A DNA stretch of 64,000 nucleotides from Hyphomicrobiales bacterium (GTDB lineage: Bacteria; Pseudomonadota; Alphaproteobacteria; Rhizobiales; Rhizobiaceae): NCBI GenBank assembly GCA_900468805.1, contig UEIF01000021.1, positions 62,001 to 126,000 on the forward strand. The letters are read 5' to 3'. Position numbers and translations under genes: made by a program. The notes under the pieces are model-generated. The model searched no databases and was not told the origin of the DNA. It saw nothing but the letters and a program-made list of their open reading frames with translations. Positions 26,765 through 35,623 of the stretch are shown piece by piece (the stretch's first letter is position 1; every line of letters starts with the position of its first letter).

Positions 26765-27451
26765 TCATTGTTTTTGCTGGCCAGCGCCGCCCGGTGCCCG
26801 GGACTGACCGCCGCTACGGTACTGTTCGAGCATCTTTGCGCGCTTCACTACACCCTCACCTGCCTGCCCTGCAAGCACTGCGGCATGGATAAAAGCATTC
26901 TGGCCCATCACCCCTTCCATTTCGCTCTCCGAGAAGAGACGGAAGGAAGGTATTTCATCCTCGGTTTCCATTCCGAGGTGCCAGGCCTTGCGGGCCTGGT
27001 CAATTTTTCTCACTCCATCGGCGGCGGCATCCGTCGAATGGAACACCGCCAGCGCAGCTCCGCTGCGGATCGCGGCATCCACCTTGGCCGAGCCGGTGAC
27101 GAGCTGGCCCGCTTTGCGCGCCATGTTCATCATCTGCAAGAGCTGCAGCAGAAACAGCCGCTCCACACGCTCGCCGAGGTCCTCGGCTGCCTTCACATCG
27201 GTCTTGAGCGCGCGGGCGAAGAGTTTCTTCGCCACCGCCTTTTCGACCAGTGACCGGTCGATCTTCACCCAACAGCCGCGTCCCGGCAGCTCGCGTTTCA
27301 GATCCGGCACCACCGTCCCGTCAGGGGCGGCCACGAAGCGGATCAGCTCGTCCGGCGATCCGCTTTCGCGTGTCACGATGCACATGCGGCCGTTCACGTC
27401 GTAACCTGCAAGATCGTCGTCCTCAGGAGATGTGTCCGGCTTCAGCGTCAT
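26765..27451 (-). CDS. YlxR (DUF448) RNA-binding protein fused to an L7Ae-like domain
   Basis: 228 residues, about twice the size of YlxR alone. The first 95 residues are YlxR: 'RMCIVTRESGSPDELIRFVAAPDGTVVPDLKRELPGRGCWVKID'. The second half, 'LFLLQLLQMMNMARKAGQLVTGSAKVDAAIRSGAALAVFHSTDAAADGVRKI', is like the ribosomal L7Ae/YlxQ family. Gram-positives encode these as neighbouring genes between nusA and infB, so this is a natural fusion at the same place. The ATG overlaps the nusA stop by one base (TAATG), implying coupling. It probably acts with nusA and the ribosome; no direct evidence here. Confidence 0.93.
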   Translation of the reverse strand: MTLKPDTSPEDDDLAGYDVNGRMCIVTRESGSPDELIRFVAAPDGTVVPDLKRELPGRGCWVKIDRSLVEKAVAKKLFARALKTDVKAAEDLGERVERLFLLQLLQMMNMARKAGQLVTGSAKVDAAIRSGAALAVFHSTDAAADGVRKIDQARKAWHLGMETEDEIPSFRLFSESEMEGVMGQNAFIHAAVLAGQAGEGVVKRAKMLEQYRSGGQSRAPGGAGQQKQ

Positions 27452-29055
27452 TATGCGTCCTGCTCGGCAGCATCGGCCTCGACAGCCTCAGCACCCTTCG
27501 CAAGGTCTTCTTCAGTAATCCAGCCGGCAATCAGGCGAGCCTGCACGACCATCTGTTCGGCTTCGACACGCGAAATGTCGAACTTCGAGAACAGACCCTC
27601 GAACTTCTTCGTTTCGCCGTTCTTGCGTTCGGTCCAGCCCACGAGATCGTCCGCTGCACAGCCTGCAAAGTCTTCGATCGTCTTGATGCCGTCTTCGCCG
27701 AGCGCGACCATCATCTGGGCAGTAATGCCTTCGATCTGGCGCAGCTCGTCTTCAACACCCAGCGCCTTGCGCTTCTCGTCCATTTCGGCCTCGAGCTTCT
27801 CGAGGAATTCGCGGGCGCGGGTCTGGATTTCCTGCGCCGTATCCTCGTCGAAACCGTCGATCGAAGAGATTTCGTCGAGATCGACATAAGCCAGTTCCTC
27901 GACGGCGGCGAAGCCTTCCGAAGCCAGAACCTGGCCGACCATCTCGTCGACGTCGAGCGAGTCCATGAAGAGGTTGGTGCGCTCGTTGAATTCCTTCTGA
28001 CGGCGCTCGGATTCTTCCGCTTCCGTCATGATGTCGATGTCCCAGCCCGTCAGCTGCGAAGCGAGACGGACGTTCTGGCCGCGGCGACCGATGGCGAGCG
28101 AAAGCTGCTCATCCGGAACGACCACTTCAATGCGCTCCGCATCCTCGTCGAGAACGACCTTGGCGACTTCAGCCGGCTGCAGGGCGTTGACGACGAAGGT
28201 CGCCGGGTCCTGCGACCAGGGAATGATGTCGATCTTCTCGCCCTGAAGCTCGCCGACGACGGCCTGAACGCGCGAACCGCGCATACCGACGCAGGCACCG
28301 ACCGGATCGATCGAACTGTCGTTCGAGATCACGGCGATCTTGGCGCGCGAGCCCGGATCGCGGGCGACCGATTTCACCTGGATGATGCCGTCGTAAATTT
28401 CCGGCACTTCCATGGTGAAGAGCTTCACCATGAACTGCGGATGCGTGCGCGACAGGAAAATCTGCGGGCCGCGCTGTTCGCGACGGACATCATATACGTA
28501 TGCACGGACACGATCGCCATAGCGCACGTTTTCGCGCGGGATCATTTCGTCGCGGCGGATGATGCCTTCGCCACGGCCGAGGTCGACAATGACATTGCCG
28601 TATTCGACGCGCTTGACCGTGCCGTTGACGATTTCGCCGGTGCGATCCTTGAATTCGTCGAACTGGCGGTCCCGCTCGGCTTCGCGCACCTTCTGCACGA
28701 TCACCTGCTTGGCAGACTGTGCGGCGATGCGGCCGAAATCCATCGGCGGCAGCGGATCGGCGATGAAGTCGCCGATGGCGGCATCCGGGTTGCGGTCGCG
28801 AGCAAGCTCCAGCGGGATCTGTGTGGAATAGTCCTCGGCCTTCTCGACGACTTCGAGCAGGCGCTGCAGGCGGATTTCACCGGTCTTCGGGTTGATGTCG
28901 GCGCGGATATTGGATTCGGTACCGTAACGGGAACGCGCCGCCTTCTGGATGGCATCGGCCATCGCGGCAAGCACGATCTCGCGGTCGATGACCTTTTCGC
29001 GCGCCACTGCATCTGCGATCTGCAGAAGTTCGAGCCGGTTTGCACTGACTGCCAT
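27451..29055 (-). CDS. nusA: Transcription termination/antitermination factor NusA
   Basis: 534 residues. N-terminal RNAP-binding domain ('[36 protein letters not shown]'), S1 ('[27 protein letters not shown]'), KH1 ('[29 protein letters not shown]'), KH2 ('[25 protein letters not shown]') and two helix-hairpin-helix-like acidic repeats at the C-terminus. It modulates pausing, termination and antitermination. Between rimP and ylxR in the standard operon. Confidence 0.98.
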   Translation of the reverse strand: MAVSANRLELLQIADAVAREKVIDREIVLAAMADAIQKAARSRYGTESNIRADINPKTGEIRLQRLLEVVEKAEDYSTQIPLELARDRNPDAAIGDFIADPLPPMDFGRIAAQSAKQVIVQKVREAERDRQFDEFKDRTGEIVNGTVKRVEYGNVIVDLGRGEGIIRRDEMIPRENVRYGDRVRAYVYDVRREQRGPQIFLSRTHPQFMVKLFTMEVPEIYDGIIQVKSVARDPGSRAKIAVISNDSSIDPVGACVGMRGSRVQAVVGELQGEKIDIIPWSQDPATFVVNALQPAEVAKVVLDEDAERIEVVVPDEQLSLAIGRRGQNVRLASQLTGWDIDIMTEAEESERRQKEFNERTNLFMDSLDVDEMVGQVLASEGFAAVEELAYVDLDEISSIDGFDEDTAQEIQTRAREFLEKLEAEMDEKRKALGVEDELRQIEGITAQMMVALGEDGIKTIEDFAGCAADDLVGWTERKNGETKKFEGLFSKFDISRVEAEQMVVQARLIAGWITEEDLAKGAEAVEADAAEQDA

Positions 29056-29115
29056 TGTAATGTTTCTCCGTCCTTGACTACCCGGGTTCCCGTCCCTGGA
29101 GCTTACGTTGATCGG

Positions 29116-29721
29116 TTATTCTTCGTCTTCCGCTTCGTTCTGGTTCGCAGCCTGCGCTTTTGCCAGCTTGTCGGCGCGCAGTGCATCGCGGATCAGATCG
29201 TCGGTCAGAATAAGTTTGGCATCGCTGAGCGCTGTGAAGGGTATGACAACCTTCTGCTCCTCGCCGTAGGCAACCTGATCGCGTTCGATCGTGAACCCAT
29301 CGGCGTCCGCTTCGACGATCTTTCCGCGGAAGCGTTTACGATTGCCGATCATGATCGACGTTTCGCACTTCACAAGATGGCCCTGCCAGCGAACGAAATC
29401 GGACTTCCGCACCAGAGGGCGGTCGATGCCCGGCGAAGACACTTCGAGATGATACTCTTTATCGACCGGATCTTCCACATCGAGCACAGGAGAAATCGCC
29501 ATGGAGACCTGCTCGCAGTCCTCGACGGTCATCGTGCCATCGTTCTTCTCGGCCATGACCTGCATCGTCATGCCGTTCTGATTGAGCATCCGGACACGAA
29601 TGAGACGGAAGCCGATGTCGACGATCACGGGTTCGATGATGTCGGCGAGACGCTGGTCAAGCCCGGTCTCGATAATCAGCCGCGGCTCATGTTGATTGTC
29701 TGCGTTTGTCAGATCCGACAA
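29116..29721 (-). CDS. rimP: Ribosome maturation factor RimP
   Basis: 201 residues with a TTG start at 29721 (GGGAGC upstream); no ATG or GTG fits. Signature '[22 protein letters not shown]' and '[40 protein letters not shown]'. It is needed for 30S subunit maturation. First gene of the leftward rimP-nusA-ylxR-infB-rbfA-truB operon; the promoter should lie in 29722-29967. The C-terminus is acidic ([10 protein letters not shown]). Confidence 0.96.
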   Translation of the reverse strand: MSDLTNADNQHEPRLIIETGLDQRLADIIEPVIVDIGFRLIRVRMLNQNGMTMQVMAEKNDGTMTVEDCEQVSMAISPVLDVEDPVDKEYHLEVSSPGIDRPLVRKSDFVRWQGHLVKCETSIMIGNRKRFRGKIVEADADGFTIERDQVAYGEEQKVVIPFTALSDAKLILTDDLIRDALRADKLAKAQAANQNEAEDEE

Positions 29722-29967
29722 GCGGTGCGCTCCCTGCGATTTCTGGCATTCGGGGTGATCGCGCTAATAAAAAAGAGCGGGTCCTCGCGGCCCACTCTTC
29801 ATCGTACGATCAAGAATTTGAGTGCCATATAGTCCCGTTTTTTAGAAATTGCAAGGTCGGAGGCGATTCCGCCTCTTTCGCCCCTGGAGGTACGAGCTAA
29901 CCTATGGCGAGCACTTATCTTCCGCATATATTGCTATTGAGGCATAACGATAAAAGCGGGGGGAAGC

Positions 29968-31599
29968 GTGGCCTATACTTCATCGACATTTTCGCCTTTG
30001 CGGCATGAGACTTACCGCACCATCTGGTTTGCAAGCCTCGCCTCGAACTTCGGCGGCCTGATTCAGGCCGTCGGTGCCGCCTGGATGATGACGGTCATCA
30101 CCTCGTCCGAGGATATGGTTGCGCTGGTCCAGACCTCGACCGCGCTGCCGATCATGCTGTTTTCGCTGATCTCGGGCGCTCTCGCCGACAATTATGATCG
30201 GCGCCGGATCATGCTGACGGCGCAGTCCGCAATGCTCGTGGTGTCAATCCTGTTGACGGCCTGCGCCATTCTCGGCTGGATTACACCCGGACTGCTGCTC
30301 TTCTTTACGTTTCTCATCGGCTGCGGCACGGCGCTCAACAATCCCTCCTGGCAGGCCTCGGTCGGCGACATGGTGCCGCGCGCCGATTTGCCAGAGGCGG
30401 TCACGCTGAACAGTATGGGTTTCAATATAACCCGCAGTGTTGGTCCGGCGATCGGTGGCGCCATCGTGGCGGCGGCCGGTGCGGCTGCGGCCTTTGCAGT
30501 GAATGCGCTGAGCTACATTGCGCTCCTCTATGTGCTATTTCGCTGGCGGCCGAGTACGCCTGCCTCGACGCTGCCGCGCGAAACACTCGGCAGTGCCATT
30601 TTTGCCGGCCTGCGTTATGTCTCCATGTCGCCCAACCTTGAAAAGATCCTCCTGAGAGGGCTGGTATTCGGTATCGGGGCAAGCTCCATCCAGGCTCTGC
30701 TGCCGGTCGTTGCGCTCGATCTCGTCTCTGGCGGGCCGCTGACCTATGGTTTCATGCTCGGCGCTTTCGGCATCGGCGCGATCGGTGGTGCCGTCCTCAG
30801 CACCAGGCTGCGCGAGATGTTCTCCAGCGAGACGATCATCCGCCTGGCCTTTTCAGGTTTTGCATTCAGCGCCGTGATCGCAGCTCTCAGCCCAAGTGCC
30901 GTGCTCACCTCGGCCGGGCTGCTCGTTGCCGGTGCCTGCTGGGTTTCGGCGCTGTCGCTCTTCAATATCATCGTCCAGCTTTCGACGCCGCGCTGGGTGG
31001 TCGGCCGCGCTTTGTCGCTTTACCAGACCGTCACCTTCGGCGGCATTGCCGGCGGGAGCTGGCTCTGGGGTGTTGCCGCCGACCGGTATGGTCTTTCGAA
31101 CGCCCTGCTGATGTCGGCCGCGGTCCTGCTGCTTGGAGTCGTGATCGGCCTGCGCTTTTCCATGCCGGCTTTCGCCACGCTCAATCTTGATCCGCTGAAC
31201 CGATTCATCGAACCGGCTCTCGGCCTCGATATCACGCCACGCAGCGGCCCGATCGTCATCCAGGTCGATTACCAGATTGCCGATGATGACCTGGCCGAAT
31301 TCATGACGCTGATGGAAGAGCGCCGCCGCATCCGCATCCGCGACGGCGCCCGCAACTGGGCGCTGATGCGCGATCTTGAGAATCCCGGTCTCTGGACGGA
31401 AACCTATCATACACCGACCTGGGTTGAATATATCAGGCACAACCAGCGCCGCACACAGGCCGATGCCGAAAATACCGACCGGCTTCGCGTCCTGCACCGC
31501 GGCGAGGGCTTGCCGCACGTTCATCGCATGATCGAGCGCCAGGCCATTCCGCCAGTCGATGACGTCTTCCACAAGGCGCCGATCGATCTGCACCATTGA
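29968..31599 (+). CDS. MFS transporter (MFS_3 / EntS-like exporter) with C-terminal soluble domain
   Basis: 543 residues from GTG at 29968 behind GGGGGGAAG. About twelve membrane helices; 'ALADNYDRRRIML' is the MFS loop-2 motif D-x-x-x-R-R. The final 125 residues after 'LGLDITPRSGPIVIQVDYQI' are soluble and of the antibiotic-monooxygenase/ferredoxin-like type ('DLAEFMTLMEERRRIRIRDGARNWALMRDLENPGLWTETYHTPTWVEYIRH'), typical of the MFS_3 family. Likely an inner-membrane drug or metabolite exporter. Divergent from rimP. Confidence 0.92.
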   Translation: MAYTSSTFSPLRHETYRTIWFASLASNFGGLIQAVGAAWMMTVITSSEDMVALVQTSTALPIMLFSLISGALADNYDRRRIMLTAQSAMLVVSILLTACAILGWITPGLLLFFTFLIGCGTALNNPSWQASVGDMVPRADLPEAVTLNSMGFNITRSVGPAIGGAIVAAAGAAAAFAVNALSYIALLYVLFRWRPSTPASTLPRETLGSAIFAGLRYVSMSPNLEKILLRGLVFGIGASSIQALLPVVALDLVSGGPLTYGFMLGAFGIGAIGGAVLSTRLREMFSSETIIRLAFSGFAFSAVIAALSPSAVLTSAGLLVAGACWVSALSLFNIIVQLSTPRWVVGRALSLYQTVTFGGIAGGSWLWGVAADRYGLSNALLMSAAVLLLGVVIGLRFSMPAFATLNLDPLNRFIEPALGLDITPRSGPIVIQVDYQIADDDLAEFMTLMEERRRIRIRDGARNWALMRDLENPGLWTETYHTPTWVEYIRHNQRRTQADAENTDRLRVLHRGEGLPHVHRMIERQAIPPVDDVFHKAPIDLHH

Positions 31600-31607
31600 G
31601 GCCCATT

Positions 31608-32063
31608 ATGCACGTCTTCCGAAGCGCCCGCCAATCCGATCTCGCCGATATCATCCGACTGCTCGCCGATGATGATCTTGGCAGCACGCGGGAGGTCGTC
31701 TCGGATCCCACAGATGCGCGCTATCTCGCAGCCTTCGCCGCAATCGACGCGGATCCCAACCAAACGCTCGCCGTTGCAAGCGACCAGGCGGGTGGGGTCA
31801 TCGGCTGCCTGCAGCTGAGCTTTCTTCCCGGCCTGTCGAGAGCGGGCATGTGGCGCGGCCAGATCGAAAGCGTGCGCATTGCGAAGGATCATCGCGGCTC
31901 CGGGCTCGGCTCGCAATTCATCGAATGGGCGATCGCCCGCTGCGCGGAACATGGTTGCGGTCTCGTGCAGCTCACATCCGACAAGATGCGCGTGGATTCG
32001 ATTCGGTTCTACGAAAAGCTCGGTTTCGTGGCGAGCCATGAGGGGCTGAAGCGTAACCTGTAA
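31608..32063 (+). CDS. GNAT family N-acetyltransferase
   Basis: 151 residues from ATG at 31608; GAGG seven bases upstream overlaps the end of the MFS gene, so the two are coupled. Gcn5 fold with the acetyl-CoA loop 'IESVRIAKDHRGSGLGSQFIEWAIARCAE' (R-G-x-G-x-G/S) and the final 'SIRFYEKLGFVASHEGLKRNL'. Substrate unknown; the pairing with an exporter suggests small-molecule modification or resistance. Confidence 0.93.
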   Translation: MHVFRSARQSDLADIIRLLADDDLGSTREVVSDPTDARYLAAFAAIDADPNQTLAVASDQAGGVIGCLQLSFLPGLSRAGMWRGQIESVRIAKDHRGSGLGSQFIEWAIARCAEHGCGLVQLTSDKMRVDSIRFYEKLGFVASHEGLKRNL

Positions 32064-32085
32064 AGCATCCACCGGGCGCAGGCTC

Positions 32086-33342
32086 TTACTTCAGCTTGCC
32101 CTTCATCGACGCCTCGGGAAAGCAGGTTGGTTTCATCCCGTTCTTTTCCTGCCATTGGCCGATCGCTCGGCGCGTCTTGTAGCCGGGCAGTCCGTCTGAA
32201 CCGCCGACATCGTAACCCTGCCGTTCCAGCGCCCGCTGCATGGCGGCGACATCCGAGCGCAGCATCTTCCCGACATCGCCCCATTGTCCCTGGAAGGCGC
32301 CGGAACCGAAAGCGATGCGGTCGGCAAGGTTGCCGATATAGAGGGCATAGAGGTCGGAGTTGTTGTATTCCTTGATGATGTAGAAGTTCGGTGTGACGAT
32401 GAATTCCGGCCCGTCGCGCCCGGCCGGCACCAGCATCATGCCCTGTGCTTTCAGCTCGCCGGACGGAAAGCCCTTGCCGGAAATGCGATCGATGCCGAGC
32501 GATGCCCATTGCGAGAGCGGCTTGGCGAGGTCAGGCCCTTCCTGCGCGCAGGAGACGGCTTGCGGGATCGTCACCTCGAACCCCCAGTCGCGATCGCGCT
32601 GCCACCCCTTCTTCACAAGGAAATTGGCGATCGAAGCCAGCGTATCGGGAACCGATGTCCAGATGTTGCGGTGACCGTCGCCATCGAAATCGACGGCATA
32701 TTTCAGATAGCTCGTCGGCATGAATTGCGGCTGGCCGAGCGCACCCGCCGACGATCCCTTGAAGTCCGCAGGGGTCACGTCGCCGCCGTCGAGAATGTGC
32801 AGCGCGGCGATCAGCTCCATACGGAACATGTCCTTGCGGGTAGACATGAAAGCCTTTGTCGCAAGTATCTCGACCGCCGAATTGGGGATCTTCGCCGCGC
32901 CGAAGCCGGTCTCGCGTCCCCAGATTGCCAGCAAGATCGAACCGGGCACGCCATAAGTCTTTTCAATCCGACTGAGCGTCGAGGCATATTGCGAGGCAAA
33001 GCCGCGCCCGGTCATGGCGAGCCGTTTCAGCCGGTCCTCGTTGAAATAGGGGGCCGGCGAGGAAAATTCGGCCTGGGTCTGCTTCTGCTCCTTGGGCGGC
33101 GGAAAGCCGGGAGGGGCGAGATCGTTCAGGGTCCAATCCAGTTCGATGCCGGAAAAGGCAGCCCGGAAGATCTTCTCCGAAATGCCGTTCTTCTTCGCCT
33201 CCGGCCAGAGATCGGCCTGAACCCACTTTTCGAATTGCGCTTCGACGTCGGCTTTCGACGGAGCTGCATATGACGGGATCGCGGAAAACGCCAGCAAGGC
33301 GGCGCCTGCAAGAAGAAGCCTGCCGAAGAAACCCCTAATCAT
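32086..33342 (-). CDS. Lytic murein transglycosylase (MltB family) with peptidoglycan-binding domain
   Basis: 418 residues with GGGGGAT before ATG. Signal peptide 'GRLLLAGAALLAFSAIPSYAA'. The SLT domain (SLT_2) has 'VPGSILLAIWGRETGFGAAK' with the catalytic Glu, 'ADFKGSSAGALGQPQFMPTSYLKYAVDFDGDGHRNIWTSVPDTLASIANFL', and a C-terminal PG_binding_1 domain ('VAAMQRALERQGYDVGGSDGLPGYKTRRAIGQWQEKNGM'). It cleaves peptidoglycan to anhydro-muropeptides in the periplasm. Eight bases downstream of recR on the same strand. Confidence 0.95.
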   Translation of the reverse strand: MIRGFFGRLLLAGAALLAFSAIPSYAAPSKADVEAQFEKWVQADLWPEAKKNGISEKIFRAAFSGIELDWTLNDLAPPGFPPPKEQKQTQAEFSSPAPYFNEDRLKRLAMTGRGFASQYASTLSRIEKTYGVPGSILLAIWGRETGFGAAKIPNSAVEILATKAFMSTRKDMFRMELIAALHILDGGDVTPADFKGSSAGALGQPQFMPTSYLKYAVDFDGDGHRNIWTSVPDTLASIANFLVKKGWQRDRDWGFEVTIPQAVSCAQEGPDLAKPLSQWASLGIDRISGKGFPSGELKAQGMMLVPAGRDGPEFIVTPNFYIIKEYNNSDLYALYIGNLADRIAFGSGAFQGQWGDVGKMLRSDVAAMQRALERQGYDVGGSDGLPGYKTRRAIGQWQEKNGMKPTCFPEASMKGKLK

Positions 33343-33350
33343 GTATCCCC

Positions 33351-33956
33351 CTAGATTGCTGTGCGCGCTCGAAGCGCTGCCGTCAGCGTTCCCTCATCGA
33401 GATAGTCGAGTTCCCCGCCGACCGGCACCCCATGCGCCAGCCGCGTGATCTTCACATTGAGATCGGCAAGCTGGTCGGTGATGTAATGCGCCGTCGTCTG
33501 CCCCTCGACGGTCGCATTCACCGCGATAATGATCTCCTTGATGCCGCCTTCGCCCACACGGTTGATCAGCCCGCGGATATTGAGATCCTCAGGCCCGACA
33601 CCATCAAGTGGCGATAGCGTGCCGCCAAGAACATGATAGGCGGCATTCAGCGCGCCGGCGCGCTCCAGAGCCCAGAGATCCGAGACATCCTCGACGACGA
33701 TGATCACGGATTGATCGCGCTGCGCATCGGTGCAGACCGTGCAGGGGTCGACAGTATCGACGTTGCCGCAACGCGAGCAGATTTTCACCTTGTCATAGGC
33801 CTCACCCATCGCATGTGAGAGGGGGCCGAGAAGCTGGTCTTTCTTCTTGATGAGATGCAGTGCCGCCCGCCGCGCCGAGCGCGGCCCGAGGCCCGGCACC
33901 TTTGCCAGAAGCTGGATCAGTTTTTCGATTTCCGGGCCGGTGACTCGCTTTGCCAT
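33351..33956 (-). CDS. recR: Recombination mediator RecR
   Basis: 201 residues, the standard length. N-terminal helix-hairpin-helix '[23 protein letters not shown]'; C4 zinc finger '[16 protein letters not shown]'; Toprim domain '[42 protein letters not shown]'; C-terminal '[21 protein letters not shown]'. It loads RecA at gaps with RecO (RecFOR pathway). In many alphaproteobacteria it follows dnaX-ybaB; here a LysE gene and a MOSC gene intervene. Confidence 0.98.
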   Translation of the reverse strand: MAKRVTGPEIEKLIQLLAKVPGLGPRSARRAALHLIKKKDQLLGPLSHAMGEAYDKVKICSRCGNVDTVDPCTVCTDAQRDQSVIIVVEDVSDLWALERAGALNAAYHVLGGTLSPLDGVGPEDLNIRGLINRVGEGGIKEIIIAVNATVEGQTTAHYITDQLADLNVKITRLAHGVPVGGELDYLDEGTLTAALRARTAI

Positions 33957-34013
33957 GCGCCGTTCTTAACTGATATGGAACGAAAACGGAATCGCAGAAG
34001 GATTGCCTGATTG

Positions 34014-34631
34014 ATGAAAATCCTCGCCGTCTGCCGCGGGAGCGCCGAAAGGCTGCCGGGCAAGAGCTACAAGACCGGTATCTTCAAACACGCCGTCACC
34101 GGTGGCGTCATGATTGATGCCGAAGGCCTCGTCGGCGATGCCATCTGCAACAGGAAACATCACGGCGGCGTCGATCAGGCCGTCTATCTGGAGGGTTCTG
34201 TCAGCCTCGACTGGTGGTCGAACGAAATCGGGCATCCCGTCGAGCCCGGCACCTTCGGCGAGAATCTCGTCATCGAAGGGCTAGATAACCGCGATGTCTC
34301 GGTCGGTGACCGCTTCATGACAGGCGAACTGATCCTTGAAGTCACGTCCTGCCGCATTCCCTGCGCCACCTTCGCAGCAAGGATGAACGATCCCAAATTC
34401 GTCAAGCGGTACACCCAGTCGGCACGCCCCGGCATTTATTGCCGGGTGATATCAAATGGGATCGTGGAAGCCGGAATGCCGGTTGAATATAAGCCATTTC
34501 CGGGCGCCGCAGTCACGATGCCGGAAATGATGGAAACGTTCGGGCGCCGGCTGTCAGCCGCGGACCGCGAGCGCTATCTGGCAGCGCCCGTTCACTACAA
34601 GCTGCGAGCCGTGCTGGAAGCACAGCGATAG
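34014..34631 (+). CDS. MOSC domain protein (YiiM-like)
   Basis: 205 residues from ATG at 34014. MOSC core: 'KSYKTGIFKHAVTGGVMIDAEGLVGDAICNRKHHGGVDQAVYLEG', 'PVEPGTFGENLVIEGLDNRDVSVGDRF' and the conserved Cys in 'LEVTSCRIPCATFA'. MOSC domains bind molybdenum cofactor; YiiM-type proteins are linked to detoxification of N-hydroxylated base analogues. Divergent from recR and stop-to-stop with the LysE gene. Confidence 0.92.
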   Translation: MKILAVCRGSAERLPGKSYKTGIFKHAVTGGVMIDAEGLVGDAICNRKHHGGVDQAVYLEGSVSLDWWSNEIGHPVEPGTFGENLVIEGLDNRDVSVGDRFMTGELILEVTSCRIPCATFAARMNDPKFVKRYTQSARPGIYCRVISNGIVEAGMPVEYKPFPGAAVTMPEMMETFGRRLSAADRERYLAAPVHYKLRAVLEAQR

Positions 34632-34632
34632 T

Positions 34633-35247
34633 TCAGCGGATCGCGATCGTGACGGCAGCACCCGCCATCGTTCCAGCACTCACCCGATTGGCGATCTGCA
34701 CGGCACGCCGGCTCTTCAGGAAACCGCGGGCCTTGGCCGCAAGCAGCATCCAGCTGAAATCGACGACAGCCAGCACGACGAACAGCGTGATGACGAGTTC
34801 GACCCAGCCGGCGAGCGAAACCGAGGGGATATCGATGATCGAAGGCAGAAGGGCCACGTAGAACATCATGATTTTCGGATTGCCGAGCGCAATCGCCAGG
34901 CCGGTGAAAAACATCCGGCCGCGCGAACGCTCCTGCGGCAGTTCCTCTTCCTGTACCTCTGCTTTGGCAACCCACATTTTCCATGCGAGATAAAGAAGAT
35001 AGAGCACGCCCAGCCACTTGATGACGACGAAGACGTGGTAGAAGCTTTCGGCGATCGCCGAGAGGCCGGCAATAGCGCAGGTCAGCCAGATCGCATCCCC
35101 CGCCCACATGCCAAACAGGAAGGGCAGCACGTCACGCGCGCCTTTCGAGATCACGCGAGCGACCAGCGCCGCAACACTCGGCCCCGGTGTCCCGGCAGCA
35201 ATAAAAAGAGCGCCGGCGAAAACCAGCAACGTCGTCAATGTCATCAT
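34633..35247 (-). CDS. LysE/RhtB family amino-acid exporter
   Basis: 204 residues, six membrane helices. 'AAGTPGPSVAALVARVISKGARDVLPFLFGMWAGDAIWL' holds the family motif (G-P-x5-R-x3-G-x8-G), and 'GLAIALGNPKIMMFYVALLP' is the second signature. Exports a neutral amino acid or homoserine-lactone-like compound across the inner membrane; substrate unknown. Inserted between ybaB and recR, which are adjacent in many relatives. Confidence 0.94.
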   Translation of the reverse strand: MMTLTTLLVFAGALFIAAGTPGPSVAALVARVISKGARDVLPFLFGMWAGDAIWLTCAIAGLSAIAESFYHVFVVIKWLGVLYLLYLAWKMWVAKAEVQEEELPQERSRGRMFFTGLAIALGNPKIMMFYVALLPSIIDIPSVSLAGWVELVITLFVVLAVVDFSWMLLAAKARGFLKSRRAVQIANRVSAGTMAGAAVTIAIR

Positions 35248-35280
35248 CCCCCGTCTCCTCTTCCGGATCGGTCGACGAGA

Positions 35281-35604
35281 TCAGAAAGGCAGCTTGAAGC
35301 CGGGCGGGATCGGCAGACCGGCCGTCAGCGCCTTGGTCTTTTCGGCGGCGATGGCTTCGGCCTTATCCTTGGCGTCCTTGTGGGCGGCAACGATCAGGTC
35401 TTCGAGGATTTCGACATCGTCTTCCTTGAAGAGAGAAGGGTCGATCTTCAGGCTCTTCAGTTCGCCCTTGCCGGAGATGATGATGGTGACGAGCCCGCCG
35501 CCTGCCTTGCCTTCAGCAGTCAGCTCGGCGATCTCCGCCTGCATCTGCTCCATCTTGGCCTGCATTTCCTTGACTTTGCCCATCATGCCCATGATGTCGC
35601 GCAT
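35281..35604 (-). CDS. YbaB/EbfC nucleoid-associated protein
   Basis: 107 residues. '[53 protein letters not shown]' is the YbaB signature, and '[19 protein letters not shown]' the C-terminal helix. Dimeric DNA-binding protein of the nucleoid. It lies 19 bases after dnaX, the usual dnaX-ybaB pairing. Confidence 0.96.
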   Translation of the reverse strand: MRDIMGMMGKVKEMQAKMEQMQAEIAELTAEGKAGGGLVTIIISGKGELKSLKIDPSLFKEDDVEILEDLIVAAHKDAKDKAEAIAAEKTKALTAGLPIPPGFKLPF

Positions 35605-35623
35605 CGTCTTCTCCTTCTTGAAA

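Noticed and set aside
27250..29832. 860-codon plus-strand frame opposite nusA and rimP
   Set aside because: Antisense shadow; crosses the nusA-rimP boundary and has no family resemblance.
29968..31599. MFS exporter with extra C-terminal domain as a novel fusion
   Set aside because: The soluble tail is, to my knowledge, usual for the MFS_3 family, so it is not unusual.
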